64,000 nt of DNA, from contig JAWCQO010000003.1 in NCBI GenBank assembly GCA_038869735.1, positions 27,696-91,695 on the forward strand, in the 5' to 3' direction. Both the position numbers and the translations under genes were made by a program. Numbering within the stretch: position 1 is the first letter of the stretch; the number at the start of each line of letters is the position of its first letter. Shown here in pieces: positions 16,601-24,709 of this stretch. The notes under the pieces were generated by a model. It was not told the origin of the DNA and searched no databases. It saw only the letters and a list, made by a program, of their open reading frames with translations. This stretch comes from Candidatus Anstonellales archaeon (lineage in GTDB: Archaea > Micrarchaeota > Micrarchaeia > Anstonellales > CG1-02-47-40).

Positions 16601-16735
16601 GGAAAATTCTATGACTCAGTCCTTTATCAAGGCTTCTACTTAAAAGAACTACCGGGTTTCGAATTAGTCTATGAGACAAAGGAGGGGGAAGTGAAAATTT
16701 ACAGATTGATAAACTTTACAAGCCCATTTAAGTGA
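13646..16735 (+). CDS. aglB: Oligosaccharyltransferase AglB (STT3)
   Basis: A 1029-residue oligosaccharyltransferase that moves the assembled glycan from its polyprenyl carrier to Asn in N-x-S/T sequons on the outside of the membrane. The N-terminal 600 residues hold about 13 membrane helices. The first outer loop has the catalytic acidic motif ELDPYFY (Asp149), and the long fifth loop has TIQE (443-446), the archaeal TIxE motif. The C-terminal soluble domain begins with the invariant WWDYG (760-764), and YLMLDQE with the KFGALNYL segment follows. This is a long-type AglB with all key motifs intact. It leads an operon of flippase and sugar-nucleotide genes. Confidence 0.96.
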   Translation: MFQFDAIKLLAIILLTSFFPALPLTFAILRKTHFHIIEKLLFAFTIGFCLIPLLSFFEFFFFGISFSIWLIYTNILLTFLVGLLACWKIGIFSDIKINPSLIKTSNEFRIQNVAPHLFPHLAPASILVLSFIAFWIRLQSYTPIYQELDPYFYMYGARQIITDGAAPLFDDTAWYPFGKPNHRTAPLTSYLEAQWYLLYTNSSEYYNYLLSVVSSFYPPIVAGLLVFFVYLLISQEYGRRYGLVAGALSAFLPATIIKMAAGVNEIQPFNFFAIFFLFSSYSLAIKYKENWVYYLLTAFAVVVLLFGSNANQIMVLVIPSFTIIYSLFLIYKKENIYYFMILSLLYSFIALVSTLMFDLYQLGKISDIPYQYLFSLAISVLFCAIPYYLQNYVKDKEFRIYVVGGIVLVALVGVAFTPLFSKFLEAGRGAVSTISFEQPLTRTIQEQGIAGGSFEGEAGLLAANPRSVKIPYLSFLDNFVQTLVLLFAVPSTQAINTLLSILDFAVGVVFGLQTKTIQKDVSLGMFFLFGSFLAILFAFVRSVQRGYNTHRSDLFALYALIIFPISYVGLNRTKYTIFFALMLVLAATILIAEFEIFLGYLVNHFAKLRSWPEEKRSKALKTILFGMFCFAFLFALYSAFSPTPLASSILLESSKVRYQDNPIAISSKFQEICGRLKLVGQYDEEICKAGALDEAFLSDINNQFSSRLCFLSLVSDIFRGPTESERYAASFRCTRISPYWIEVMDWIEHNVSDSDRITSWWDYGHWTNFFGNKKTVLRNEHTSPKMIGMIASAFIAESPEDLAKKMQFFDSRYLMLDQEIISGGGYSFGGKFGALNYLSCANLNQTDVSRYPGESDCEFEHTWESVYVPRNPSWQEKCTISFSQNIRGTTAYVPIRQKTSTGTQTILAPRYCIGQAKMADGSINPLATYKLDTKTQSGDLVLNKALLFQPVEQTENFYIFHSFYTKDNIWPGQNGTAASGWEDRKGKFYDSVLYQGFYLKELPGFELVYETKEGEVKIYRLINFTSPFK

Positions 16736-16771
16736 GTTTATACCTCAAACATATCCGCGCAGGTAGTCGAG

Positions 16772-18022
16772 GTGAAATTACTACAATATAAAAAACTAAA
16801 ATTCTTTTTTGATAGTGGGATTACATTTGCTGGGGTAGTAATCCTAACTTTCTTTGCTTATCTATATCATTTTCTTATGGTTAGATTCTTATCTCCAAGA
16901 GATTACGGCGAACTCTCAGTTTTAATCGGAACATTCGCTATAATTACATTTCCAGCAACAAGCATACAATCTCTCCTTTCCACTGAAGTCTCCCGTCTTC
17001 ATTTAAAAAGAGAAGAAGAAAAAATGACGTATTTTATTTTTAAGCATCTTGGACTTTTTGCGTTTATATGTTCAATACCTTTTTTTCTTTCTCTCATTTT
17101 TATTTTTCTATTTAAGGATGCAGCAGTTCCTTATGTTCTAATGCTCCTTGGCACTATTATTATCTATCTCATAGCAATTCCCAGTGCTTACTTTCAAGGA
17201 ACAGAAAACATAGTCATAGCCTCATTTATTCAAGGCTTTATAGCTTTTATAAGATTCATAGTATCTGGAATAATGGTAATTCTCGGGTTAGGCTTATTCG
17301 GAGCGATTCTTGCCTTTCCGCTGTCCTCATTATTTGTCCTCTCACTTCTGCTTATACCATTCATTGGCAAAAAAAGAATCGAGAAGTATAGCATAAACTT
17401 TAATTATCGCATAGGTTATGTATTTGTAACGGGCATGCTTTTTACTATCTTTATGTATCTTGATTTGTTTGCTACAAAACTTTTTATTGGTGCCGAAGCG
17501 GCAGGAATATACAACGCAGCTGCGATAACTGCAAGAATATTATACTTTCTTTCTAGCGGGCTTGTACTAGTTTTCATGCCAACAAGCTCAAAATTATCAA
17601 AAAAGGAACCCCCCGGAAAAAGACATCTCATCCTACTTGGAAAGTCTGCTTTCATGTTGTTGTTGCCACTCCTATTCTTTCTTGCCGTTCCTTCTCAGAT
17701 ACTTTCTTTTTTCTACACACCGCAGTTTTCATCTCCTCTTGTCTTTTCCATCCTTTCTATAGGCGCCTTTTTCTTTTCACTATTCTTTCTTTCTATAAAC
17801 ATATTCTGGTCATATGGAGATGAAAAAACGCCCTTCCTTCTATCCCTCCTCGGAGTATTCTTACACTTTCTTATCCTATGTTTTTTGGGGTTTTATTATC
17901 CTTCTATTGAGAACTTTTCGCTTGCAACGTTGTTGTCCAGCATAACACTATTCTCTCTTTCTTTTCTCTTTCTCTTTGGATATCCAAAAAGCCTTTTGGG
18001 TTATCACACATCAGAATTTTAA
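16772..18022 (+). CDS. Polysaccharide/lipid-linked glycan flippase (Wzx/MOP family)
   Basis: A 416-residue membrane protein with about 12 hydrophobic segments and few charged residues. It shows the typical N-terminal Wzx pattern YHFLMVRFLSPRDYGELSVL (about 30-49). MOP-superfamily exporters flip polyprenyl-linked oligosaccharides across the membrane before AglB acts. The start is GTG at 16772, preceded by a weak GTCGAG. It lies 36 bp after aglB in the same operon. A second flippase gene occurs at 32959, so two glycans or two stages may be served. Confidence 0.8.
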   Translation: MKLLQYKKLKFFFDSGITFAGVVILTFFAYLYHFLMVRFLSPRDYGELSVLIGTFAIITFPATSIQSLLSTEVSRLHLKREEEKMTYFIFKHLGLFAFICSIPFFLSLIFIFLFKDAAVPYVLMLLGTIIIYLIAIPSAYFQGTENIVIASFIQGFIAFIRFIVSGIMVILGLGLFGAILAFPLSSLFVLSLLLIPFIGKKRIEKYSINFNYRIGYVFVTGMLFTIFMYLDLFATKLFIGAEAAGIYNAAAITARILYFLSSGLVLVFMPTSSKLSKKEPPGKRHLILLGKSAFMLLLPLLFFLAVPSQILSFFYTPQFSSPLVFSILSIGAFFFSLFFLSINIFWSYGDEKTPFLLSLLGVFLHFLILCFLGFYYPSIENFSLATLLSSITLFSLSFLFLFGYPKSLLGYHTSEF

Positions 18023-18067
18023 TTTTATCTAGCAAATTCTTTTCATTTGAAATAAGGCGATTTTTCT

Positions 18068-19063
18068 ATGGAAGTCCTTGTGGTTGGAGCCGGAGAGTGG
18101 GGGAGAAATCATATAAGAAACTACCTCAAACTTCCGTCGATTAATGTCACTGTGTGCGAACCAAATTCCCGCAATGCAGAAATTGCAAAGAAAATGTTTG
18201 GAGTTGAGATAATTTCAGATTACACTAAAACCTCGCCTGACGCAGTTTCTATCTGCACTCCAGCTTCCACACATTCACAGATAGCTGCTTACTTTCTTTT
18301 AAAAGGCATCCCTACTCTAGTTGAAAAGCCGCTTTCTCTGAAATGGATCGAGGCTCAGAAGCTTGTTGATATTGCAAAAAAACAACACGCTGTTCTGATG
18401 GTCGGTCACACTTTTCGTTTTGATGGGGGAATAACTTGGTTAGCAAAGAAGGTCAAAGAGAATTATTTCGGGAAAGTCGCCTTTGTTTCTCTCTCAAGAA
18501 TGGGTTTCAAAAACCCTCGCGAAGATTGCGGTGTGATATTTAATTATGCAGTCCATGATTTTGATATAATGTGTAATCTATTCTCATCCAGGTTTCCAGA
18601 TGAGGTTTCAACCATTATGACCCATCCGCTCGGAAGGCAAAACTTTGAAGATTTTGCAATAGTTTCTGCCGTTTTTGGAGAATCTTTTGCTTATTCACAA
18701 GTTAGCTGGCTGACTCCTATTAAGATGCGGGAAATTATTGTAGTGGGTGAGAAAAGAAGCGCAGTTCTGGATCCCTTAAAATTTGAAGTTGAGGTTTTCG
18801 AACAAGGAATCTACCCCGAATACGACAGCTTCGGAAAATATAGATTAATAAAACATGAAGGAAAAAAATTAACTTTTAAAGTAGATGCAAAAGAACCTCT
18901 AAGGTTAGAGCTTGAACATTTTCTTGAGTGTGCTAAAACAAACTCTGAGCCAATAACAAACGGTCAACTTGGAGCGGATATAGTGAAAATATGTGAAGCT
19001 GCGATTGAAGCCGGAAAGAGAAAAAAATCAATCTTCTTTGATAAAAATGGAGATTGGAGATGA
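18068..19063 (+). CDS. WbpB/WlbA-like UDP-GlcNAcA 3-dehydrogenase (Gfo/Idh/MocA family)
   Basis: A 331-residue NAD(P)-dependent oxidoreductase. It has an N-terminal Rossmann site VVGAGEWG (about 5-12), the family EKP motif (86-88) and GHTFRFDGG, then a C-terminal sheet domain with YAVHDFDIM. In the bacterial Wbp/Wlb pathway this enzyme oxidises C3 of UDP-N-acetylglucosaminuronate. That assignment rests on the family plus the neighbours: the next gene is a fused acetyl- and aminotransferase, and a WbpI-like epimerase follows. SD-like GGCGAT lies before the ATG. Confidence 0.82.
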   Translation: MEVLVVGAGEWGRNHIRNYLKLPSINVTVCEPNSRNAEIAKKMFGVEIISDYTKTSPDAVSICTPASTHSQIAAYFLLKGIPTLVEKPLSLKWIEAQKLVDIAKKQHAVLMVGHTFRFDGGITWLAKKVKENYFGKVAFVSLSRMGFKNPREDCGVIFNYAVHDFDIMCNLFSSRFPDEVSTIMTHPLGRQNFEDFAIVSAVFGESFAYSQVSWLTPIKMREIIVVGEKRSAVLDPLKFEVEVFEQGIYPEYDSFGKYRLIKHEGKKLTFKVDAKEPLRLELEHFLECAKTNSEPITNGQLGADIVKICEAAIEAGKRKKSIFFDKNGDWR

Positions 19064-19069
19064 AATAAA

Positions 19070-20827
19070 ATGATTTCAAAAGAAAAGCTTCCAAAAAACG
19101 TGAAAGTTGGAAGCGAAGGGTTTATAGATAATAATGTAGTTCTGGGAGTCATGCCTGCAAATACAAAAGATACACTAACTCTTGAGATAGGTAAAAACTG
19201 CTACATACGCTCAGGCACAGTTATATATGCTGGCACAAAAATCGGCGACAACTTTCAGACAGGCCACGGTGCAACGATTCGTGAACGTTGTCTTATTGGG
19301 AATAACGTAAGTATAGGGACAAACGCCGTCGTTGAACGGGATACTATCATAAAAGATAATGTGAGGATACATTCAGGCGCGTTCATACCCGAGTATGCTT
19401 TTTTAGATGAGGGTGCTTGGATAGGTCCTAACGTCGTACTTACAAATGCTCCATATCCTACTTCACCTTATGCAAAAAGCCACATGATGGGACCAAAAAT
19501 TGGGAAATATGCAAAAGTTGGTGCAAACTCTACAATCCTTCCGTACGTTTTTGTAGGTGAGAATTCAATAGTTGGAGCCGGTTCAGTGGTAGTCTCAGAC
19601 GTACCTCGAAATTCGGTCGTAGTTGGAAACCCTGCCCGAAAAATAAAAACAGTTCACGATTTAAAAATACCAGGAGGTCTTCATGCTTATCCTGAACTAC
19701 TATCAGCCAATATCTCCTCACCTCCAAAGTTACAGATACCTCGTTCGTATCCATTTATAGATGGAGAAGAGCGCAGAGCAGTTCTTGAAGTACTTGCAAG
19801 TCGTCAGTTTGTAAAAGGCCAGAAAGTAAGACTTTTGGAAGAGGAGTTTGCAAAGTACTGCGGAGTAAAGTATGCTATCGGAGTGAACTCCGGTACTTCT
19901 GCTCTTCTTATCTCACTAATGGCAATAGGCATAAAGGGAAAAGAAGTTATTACCCCTTCCAATTCCTTTCTTGCGTCTGCAAATGCAATTGAACTTGCAG
20001 GGGGAAAAGCAGTATTTGTCGAGCCTGATCCAAAGACATTCACTATTGACGTAGAAAAAATAAGAGAAAAAATAACAGATAAAACAGCAGCGATAATGCC
20101 TGTCCACCTCTATGGCCAACCCGCGGACATGGACAAAATAAACTCGCTTGCCAAAGAATATTCATTAACGGTGATTGAGGATGCATGTCAGGCTCATGGC
20201 GCACTCTATAAGAGAAAGAAGACCGGGAGTTTGGGCGAGGTCGGCTGTTTCTCATTCTATCCAACAAAAAATATGATGTGTGCAGGTGATGGAGGGATAA
20301 TAACTACTAACAATGAGGATATTGCAAAGTGTGCAATCATGCTTCGTGATGCAGGAAGGGAAGGCAATAATCCAGACAATTGTAGTATTTTTGGATTTAA
20401 CATGCGCCTTGGAGAGATACAGGCAGTCGTTGCCTTAGCCCAGCTAAAAAGGCTTGATTCATGGAATGAGAAGAGAAGAACCTTTGCAAAGATTTATACG
20501 GAAGAGCTCTCCTCATTAGTTGATACGCCTTATGAGGCCGATTATGCATATCACATCTATCACCTCTACACCATTAAGACAAAGAAAAGGGACAAATTGA
20601 AGAACTTCTTAAAAGAACGCGGTATAGAAACAAGTGTAAGCTACAGTATCCCTCTCCCCTTAACGGATGCATACGCAAAAAAATACGGATATAGAAAAGG
20701 AGATTTTCAGGTCACTGAGAAGCTGTGCAGTGAGATTTTGTCTCTTCCAATGTTCCCTCAGCTTTCAGAAGAAGAGGTTAGACTTGTCTGTTCGTCAATC
20801 AAAGACTTTTTTAGGGATGAGGTATGA
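19070..20827 (+). CDS. Fused WbpD-like N-acetyltransferase and WbpE-like DegT aminotransferase
   Basis: A 585-residue bifunctional enzyme. Residues about 10-195 are a left-handed beta-helix acetyltransferase (hexapeptide repeats such as IGDNFQTGHGATIRE, ending VVVGNPARKIK). Residues about 215-585 are a DegT/DnrJ/EryC1 PLP aminotransferase with [20 protein letters not shown] and the PLP lysine in SFYPTKN (Lys400). In the UDP-diacetamido-uronate pathway these are successive steps: amination of the 3-keto group, then N-acetylation. In the bacterial systems I know they are separate proteins. It starts 6 bp after the WbpB-like gene with GGAGATGA upstream, and overlaps the next gene by 4 bp. Confidence 0.88.
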   Translation: MISKEKLPKNVKVGSEGFIDNNVVLGVMPANTKDTLTLEIGKNCYIRSGTVIYAGTKIGDNFQTGHGATIRERCLIGNNVSIGTNAVVERDTIIKDNVRIHSGAFIPEYAFLDEGAWIGPNVVLTNAPYPTSPYAKSHMMGPKIGKYAKVGANSTILPYVFVGENSIVGAGSVVVSDVPRNSVVVGNPARKIKTVHDLKIPGGLHAYPELLSANISSPPKLQIPRSYPFIDGEERRAVLEVLASRQFVKGQKVRLLEEEFAKYCGVKYAIGVNSGTSALLISLMAIGIKGKEVITPSNSFLASANAIELAGGKAVFVEPDPKTFTIDVEKIREKITDKTAAIMPVHLYGQPADMDKINSLAKEYSLTVIEDACQAHGALYKRKKTGSLGEVGCFSFYPTKNMMCAGDGGIITTNNEDIAKCAIMLRDAGREGNNPDNCSIFGFNMRLGEIQAVVALAQLKRLDSWNEKRRTFAKIYTEELSSLVDTPYEADYAYHIYHLYTIKTKKRDKLKNFLKERGIETSVSYSIPLPLTDAYAKKYGYRKGDFQVTEKLCSEILSLPMFPQLSEEEVRLVCSSIKDFFRDEV

Positions 20828-21765
20828 AGAAAAAAGAAATTTCAATAATAATTCCTGCATGCAATGAAGAGTCAAATCTTCCTGTCTTGGTTGAACGCAT
20901 CGATGAGACATTTAAGAAAAACAACATAAAAGGAGAAGTTATAATAGTCGATGATGGAAGCACCGACAACACATGGCGCACTCTAGAAGCTCTCAAAAAG
21001 CGCTATTCGTATCTCTATCCACTTAAGCACCCCCACAAGTTAGGTATAACCGCTGCTCTAAATACTGCAACTTCTGCTTCAAAAAACGATATTTTAATTT
21101 TCTTACCCGCAGATCTACAATCAGATCCACGGGAGGATGTACCCAAACTTCTTTCAAAAATGAATGAGGGTAATTATGACATAGTTGTTGGAAGACGAGA
21201 CGCCTGGAATCGCCCTCTTACAAAGATTATAGAATCAAAAATCTACAGCTTAATCCTTCGCTTCTTATTTCGTGTCCCCATCAATGACTTTAATTGGGTT
21301 CGCGTCTTTAAGCGAGAAACAGCCAAACACCTTCACCTAAGAAAAGACTGGCACAGGTATTTTGTTGTGATTGCTTCAAAAATGGGTTTTAAAGTGGGTG
21401 AAGTAGGCGTGAACGAATATCCGCGAATCTCTGGAAAATCAAAATTTAATTTTTTGAGAGTTATCACCGGCTTCTTAGATCTTCTTGTAATATGGTTCTA
21501 CTTACACTTTACCAAGAAACCAATGTTATTTTTCGGAACAATAGGCATTCTCAGTTTTGCAATAGGTTCTGTTCTTGGCCTTCTACTAATCTATCTCTAT
21601 CTAATTGGAAGCCAAGAAGTTACAACGCGACCTATCCTATTCCTACTAACAATACTCATACTTGGCGGTATCCAGTCCTTCATTTTTGGTTTTCTTGCAG
21701 AATTGCATGCAACTACCCAAGACGAGATACACTCACTCTTTGAGCAACTTCGAAAAAAGGGCTGA
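20824..21765 (+). CDS. Family 2 glycosyltransferase with C-terminal membrane helices (DPMS/ArnC-like)
   Basis: A 313-residue GT-A fold enzyme: SIIIPACNEESNLP at the N-terminus, nucleotide-binding VDDGSTDNTW (about 41-50) and the metal-binding segment FLPADLQSDP (about 94-103). Two hydrophobic helices (about 228-290) anchor it in the membrane. Such enzymes usually charge polyprenyl phosphate with a single sugar or add a sugar to a lipid-linked acceptor. Its ATG overlaps the upstream stop. The operon suggests it uses the diacetamido-uronate made by its neighbours, or another sugar of the same glycan. Confidence 0.82.
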   Translation: MKKKEISIIIPACNEESNLPVLVERIDETFKKNNIKGEVIIVDDGSTDNTWRTLEALKKRYSYLYPLKHPHKLGITAALNTATSASKNDILIFLPADLQSDPREDVPKLLSKMNEGNYDIVVGRRDAWNRPLTKIIESKIYSLILRFLFRVPINDFNWVRVFKRETAKHLHLRKDWHRYFVVIASKMGFKVGEVGVNEYPRISGKSKFNFLRVITGFLDLLVIWFYLHFTKKPMLFFGTIGILSFAIGSVLGLLLIYLYLIGSQEVTTRPILFLLTILILGGIQSFIFGFLAELHATTQDEIHSLFEQLRKKG

Positions 21766-21770
21766 TTTTC

Positions 21771-22823
21771 TTGAAGGTTGCAACTTTTATAGGCACCAGA
21801 CCAAACATAAGCAAAGAATTTGCAATGCATCGAGCATTTTCAAAATTAGGAATAGAGGAAGTTTTAGTCCACACAGGTCAGCATTACGATTACGAAATGT
21901 CGGGCATCTTTTTTAAGGAGTTTGAGCTTCCAACGCCTTCATATCACTTAGGGGTTCGAAAGGGTAGCGAATGCGAACAGATGTCAAAAATAATAAAAAC
22001 ATCAGAAAAGGTTTTAACCAAAGAAAAACCCGACATGGCGGTAGTTTATGGAGATGTAACCTCAACATCAGCGCCGGCAATATCTGCCGTAAAGTGCAGG
22101 ATACCAGTAGCTCACATAGAAGCAGGCATCAGAGACAGAAACTTATATAATTCTGAAGAATCAAATCGACGCATTGCAGACACGCTATCCGACCTTCTTT
22201 TTCCTCCTACAAAGGAAGCATATCAAAACCTTGTAAATGAAGGCTTTTCAGAAGAGCGAATTAAAAATTGCGGTGACGTTATGCTCGACTGCATGAATCT
22301 CATTCTAAAAAAAATGAATATTAAACCAAAAAGAGGAGATTATATCCTCTCAACTATCCATAGACAAGAAAATGCAGACAATATGCAACGCCTTTCTGAA
22401 ATTTTTGAAGCTTTCTCTGAATGCGGACAAAAAGTAATAATACCACTTCATCCAAGAACACGAAAAAATCTAAAGCGCTTTGGGCTTTTGAATCATATCC
22501 AAAACTCTGAAAATATAGAAGTACTCCCTCCTCTTGGTTATTTTGAATTTGTTTCACTTCTCGCAGGGGCAGATAAAGTTGTAACTGATTCGGGGGGTGT
22601 AAGAAGAGAAGCTTATTTTCTCCACAAACCAGTCATTGTGCCTATCAACATAGTCTGGTTTCCTGAGCTAGTAGAAGCTGGCTGGATGAAAGTAGCAATT
22701 ACTAAAAAAGAAATTTTAGATGCACTAACTTCGTTTGAGCTCCCATCTGCTCACCCAGAACTTTTTGGTGATGGTCACGCTGCCGAAAAAATTGCAAATG
22801 AAATTTTAAATTTCGAAGGTTGA
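21771..22823 (+). CDS. UDP-N-acetylglucosamine 2-epimerase family (WbpI/WecB-like)
   Basis: A 350-residue non-hydrolysing C2 epimerase. Family signatures: ATFIGTRPN (about 4-12), TGQHYDYEMS, VYGDVTST, HIEAGIRDRN, STIHRQENADN and the substrate loop TDSGGVRREAYF (about 268-279). The start is TTG at 21771. Next to the WbpB and WbpD/E-like genes it is best read as the WbpI-type enzyme that turns UDP-GlcNAc(3NAc)A into the manno epimer, rather than plain WecB. This preference is inference. A second family member lies at 52874. Confidence 0.87.
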   Translation: MKVATFIGTRPNISKEFAMHRAFSKLGIEEVLVHTGQHYDYEMSGIFFKEFELPTPSYHLGVRKGSECEQMSKIIKTSEKVLTKEKPDMAVVYGDVTSTSAPAISAVKCRIPVAHIEAGIRDRNLYNSEESNRRIADTLSDLLFPPTKEAYQNLVNEGFSEERIKNCGDVMLDCMNLILKKMNIKPKRGDYILSTIHRQENADNMQRLSEIFEAFSECGQKVIIPLHPRTRKNLKRFGLLNHIQNSENIEVLPPLGYFEFVSLLAGADKVVTDSGGVRREAYFLHKPVIVPINIVWFPELVEAGWMKVAITKKEILDALTSFELPSAHPELFGDGHAAEKIANEILNFEG

Positions 22824-22828
22824 TATCA

Positions 22829-24709
22829 ATGTGCGGAATAGCTGGTTTTTATCTTCCAAAAAATCTAAGAGCTCAACCTTCCATACTCAAAAAGATGGCA
22901 GATGCCCTTGTCCATCGTGGGCCTGATGCCGAAGGCTTCTTTCTAGAAGGTCCAGTAGGACTTGCAAGCAGACGTCTATCCATTATAGATATAAAAGGCG
23001 GAAATCAGCCAATTTATTCCGCTGATAAGAACTATGTTATTATTTATAACGGCGAGGTGTATAACTTTCGTGAAATACGCAAAGAACTCGAGAGGGATGG
23101 AGTAGCTTTTGCTACTAACTCGGATACAGAAGTGATTCTTCAGTCTCACGCATTTTGGGGGGATGACGCCGTAAAAAAATTTAATGGAATGTTTGCTTAT
23201 GCCCTTTACGAACGCATGTCTTCAAGACTCCTTCTTGCTCGAGATAGACTCGGTATAAAACCTCTCCATTATTCTCACCAAGAAAACGGCATTTTCTTTG
23301 CTTCTGAAATAAAATCACTTCTTGCAAGTGGCGCAGTGGAACCTAAACCCAACTATCAAGCTATTCTTGAATATCTCGCTTTTCAAAACATTTTTTCAGA
23401 CAAGACCTTTTTTGATGGAGTAAAAAATCTCCCTCCAGGCCATATAGCTATCATTGAACACGGAAAGATTCAACTAAAGAAATATTTTGAACCCTCGTTT
23501 TTTTATGCAAACAGGACCGTTGAAGAGGACGCATCCCTTTTTTTAAAGACTGCAAGAGAAGCTGTAAAACGCCATATGATTGCAGATGTCCCCGTAGGTT
23601 GCTACCTATCAGGTGGATTTGATTCTACAACTGTAACTGCACTTGCATGCGAAGTTGGAAAAAGCAGAATAAACTCGTTTACAGGCTATTTTGGAGATAA
23701 GCGATACGATGAAATTGACTGTGCTGAGGCAGTTGCAAAAAAATCAGGAGCAAAAATGCACAAAATAAAAATCACTCCGAAAGATTTTGTGGAGGATATC
23801 GAGAAAATCGTTTATTATATGGATGAACCAATTGCAGCAATGACTGCATTTTCCCACTATGAAGTAGCAAAAGCAGTGTCAAAACACGTAAAAGTTATTC
23901 TAACTGGACATGGAGGAGATGAGTTTTTTGCTGGCTATCCAATTTACAAATTATGTCTATACAACACTCTTGTAAAAAAATCCCCACTTTCGCTAATTAC
24001 GGCGCTAGTAGAGGGCTTTGATTTAAGAGAAATACCAAGACTTTTTTATTTTCTTTTTTTTCCTCTTCTCTCTCCTGAGGCCTCAACAGGTCTATTCGTT
24101 CTTTTTGATGAAAACGAGCGGCGTCTCCTCTTAACAAATGACTTTTATGAAAAAACTAAGAATTTTTCCCCAAAAAAAGAGCTTGAAAAAGAGGTTGGAA
24201 AAGCAGACTTATACGACCCCGAATATCTAACCAGACTTTATATAAAATGTTATTTACCTTCCCTGTTTTTCGTTGAAGACAGAGTAGGAATGGCTCACTC
24301 TATAGAATCTAGAACCCCTCTCTGTGACAATGAATTAGTGGCCCTCTCCTGTAGTATTCCAATTGAAAGAAAACTTCACAAAAACCGGCTCAAATACATA
24401 GTAAAAGAGGCAATGAAAGGAATTCTACCGGAAATTCTTTACAGGCAATCTAAAAAGGGATTCCCAACTCCACTTGCTGATTGGTTCAGGCGCAGTCCTA
24501 TCAAGGATTATGTCTATTCAATCTTTACAAGCGATAAATTTAAGTCACGAGGTATCTTTAACCCAGATTATTGTCTACATCTTCTCAATTCTCACTGCAA
24601 ATCAAAACCACTTTTTCTGGATTCAGAACTTGTAACTGCCAATAAGCTTTGGTCAATTCTTATGGTGGAGTTGTGGTTTAGAACCTTTATAGATAAACCT
24701 TCAACCTAA
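22829..24709 (+). CDS. Asparagine synthase-type amidotransferase (glutamine-dependent), glycan-associated
   Basis: A 626-residue AsnB-family enzyme. ATG 22829 is chosen because the glutaminase nucleophile must be Cys2 (MCGIAGFY) after Met removal; a longer frame to 22820 would bury it. The N-terminal Ntn glutaminase domain (HRGPDAEGF, NGEVYNF) is followed by a synthetase domain with PP-loop SGGFDSTTV (about 261-269) and LTGHGGDEFFAGYP. Bacterial O-antigen clusters use close relatives (WbpS type) to amidate uronic acids. Its place directly after a diacetamido-uronate pathway suggests the same here. A housekeeping asparagine synthetase cannot be excluded. Confidence 0.85.
   Translation: MCGIAGFYLPKNLRAQPSILKKMADALVHRGPDAEGFFLEGPVGLASRRLSIIDIKGGNQPIYSADKNYVIIYNGEVYNFREIRKELERDGVAFATNSDTEVILQSHAFWGDDAVKKFNGMFAYALYERMSSRLLLARDRLGIKPLHYSHQENGIFFASEIKSLLASGAVEPKPNYQAILEYLAFQNIFSDKTFFDGVKNLPPGHIAIIEHGKIQLKKYFEPSFFYANRTVEEDASLFLKTAREAVKRHMIADVPVGCYLSGGFDSTTVTALACEVGKSRINSFTGYFGDKRYDEIDCAEAVAKKSGAKMHKIKITPKDFVEDIEKIVYYMDEPIAAMTAFSHYEVAKAVSKHVKVILTGHGGDEFFAGYPIYKLCLYNTLVKKSPLSLITALVEGFDLREIPRLFYFLFFPLLSPEASTGLFVLFDENERRLLLTNDFYEKTKNFSPKKELEKEVGKADLYDPEYLTRLYIKCYLPSLFFVEDRVGMAHSIESRTPLCDNELVALSCSIPIERKLHKNRLKYIVKEAMKGILPEILYRQSKKGFPTPLADWFRRSPIKDYVYSIFTSDKFKSRGIFNPDYCLHLLNSHCKSKPLFLDSELVTANKLWSILMVELWFRTFIDKPST

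Noticed and set aside
22820-22831. Longer start for the amidotransferase gene
   Set aside because: It would put three residues before Met-Cys and block the N-terminal cysteine nucleophile that the family needs.
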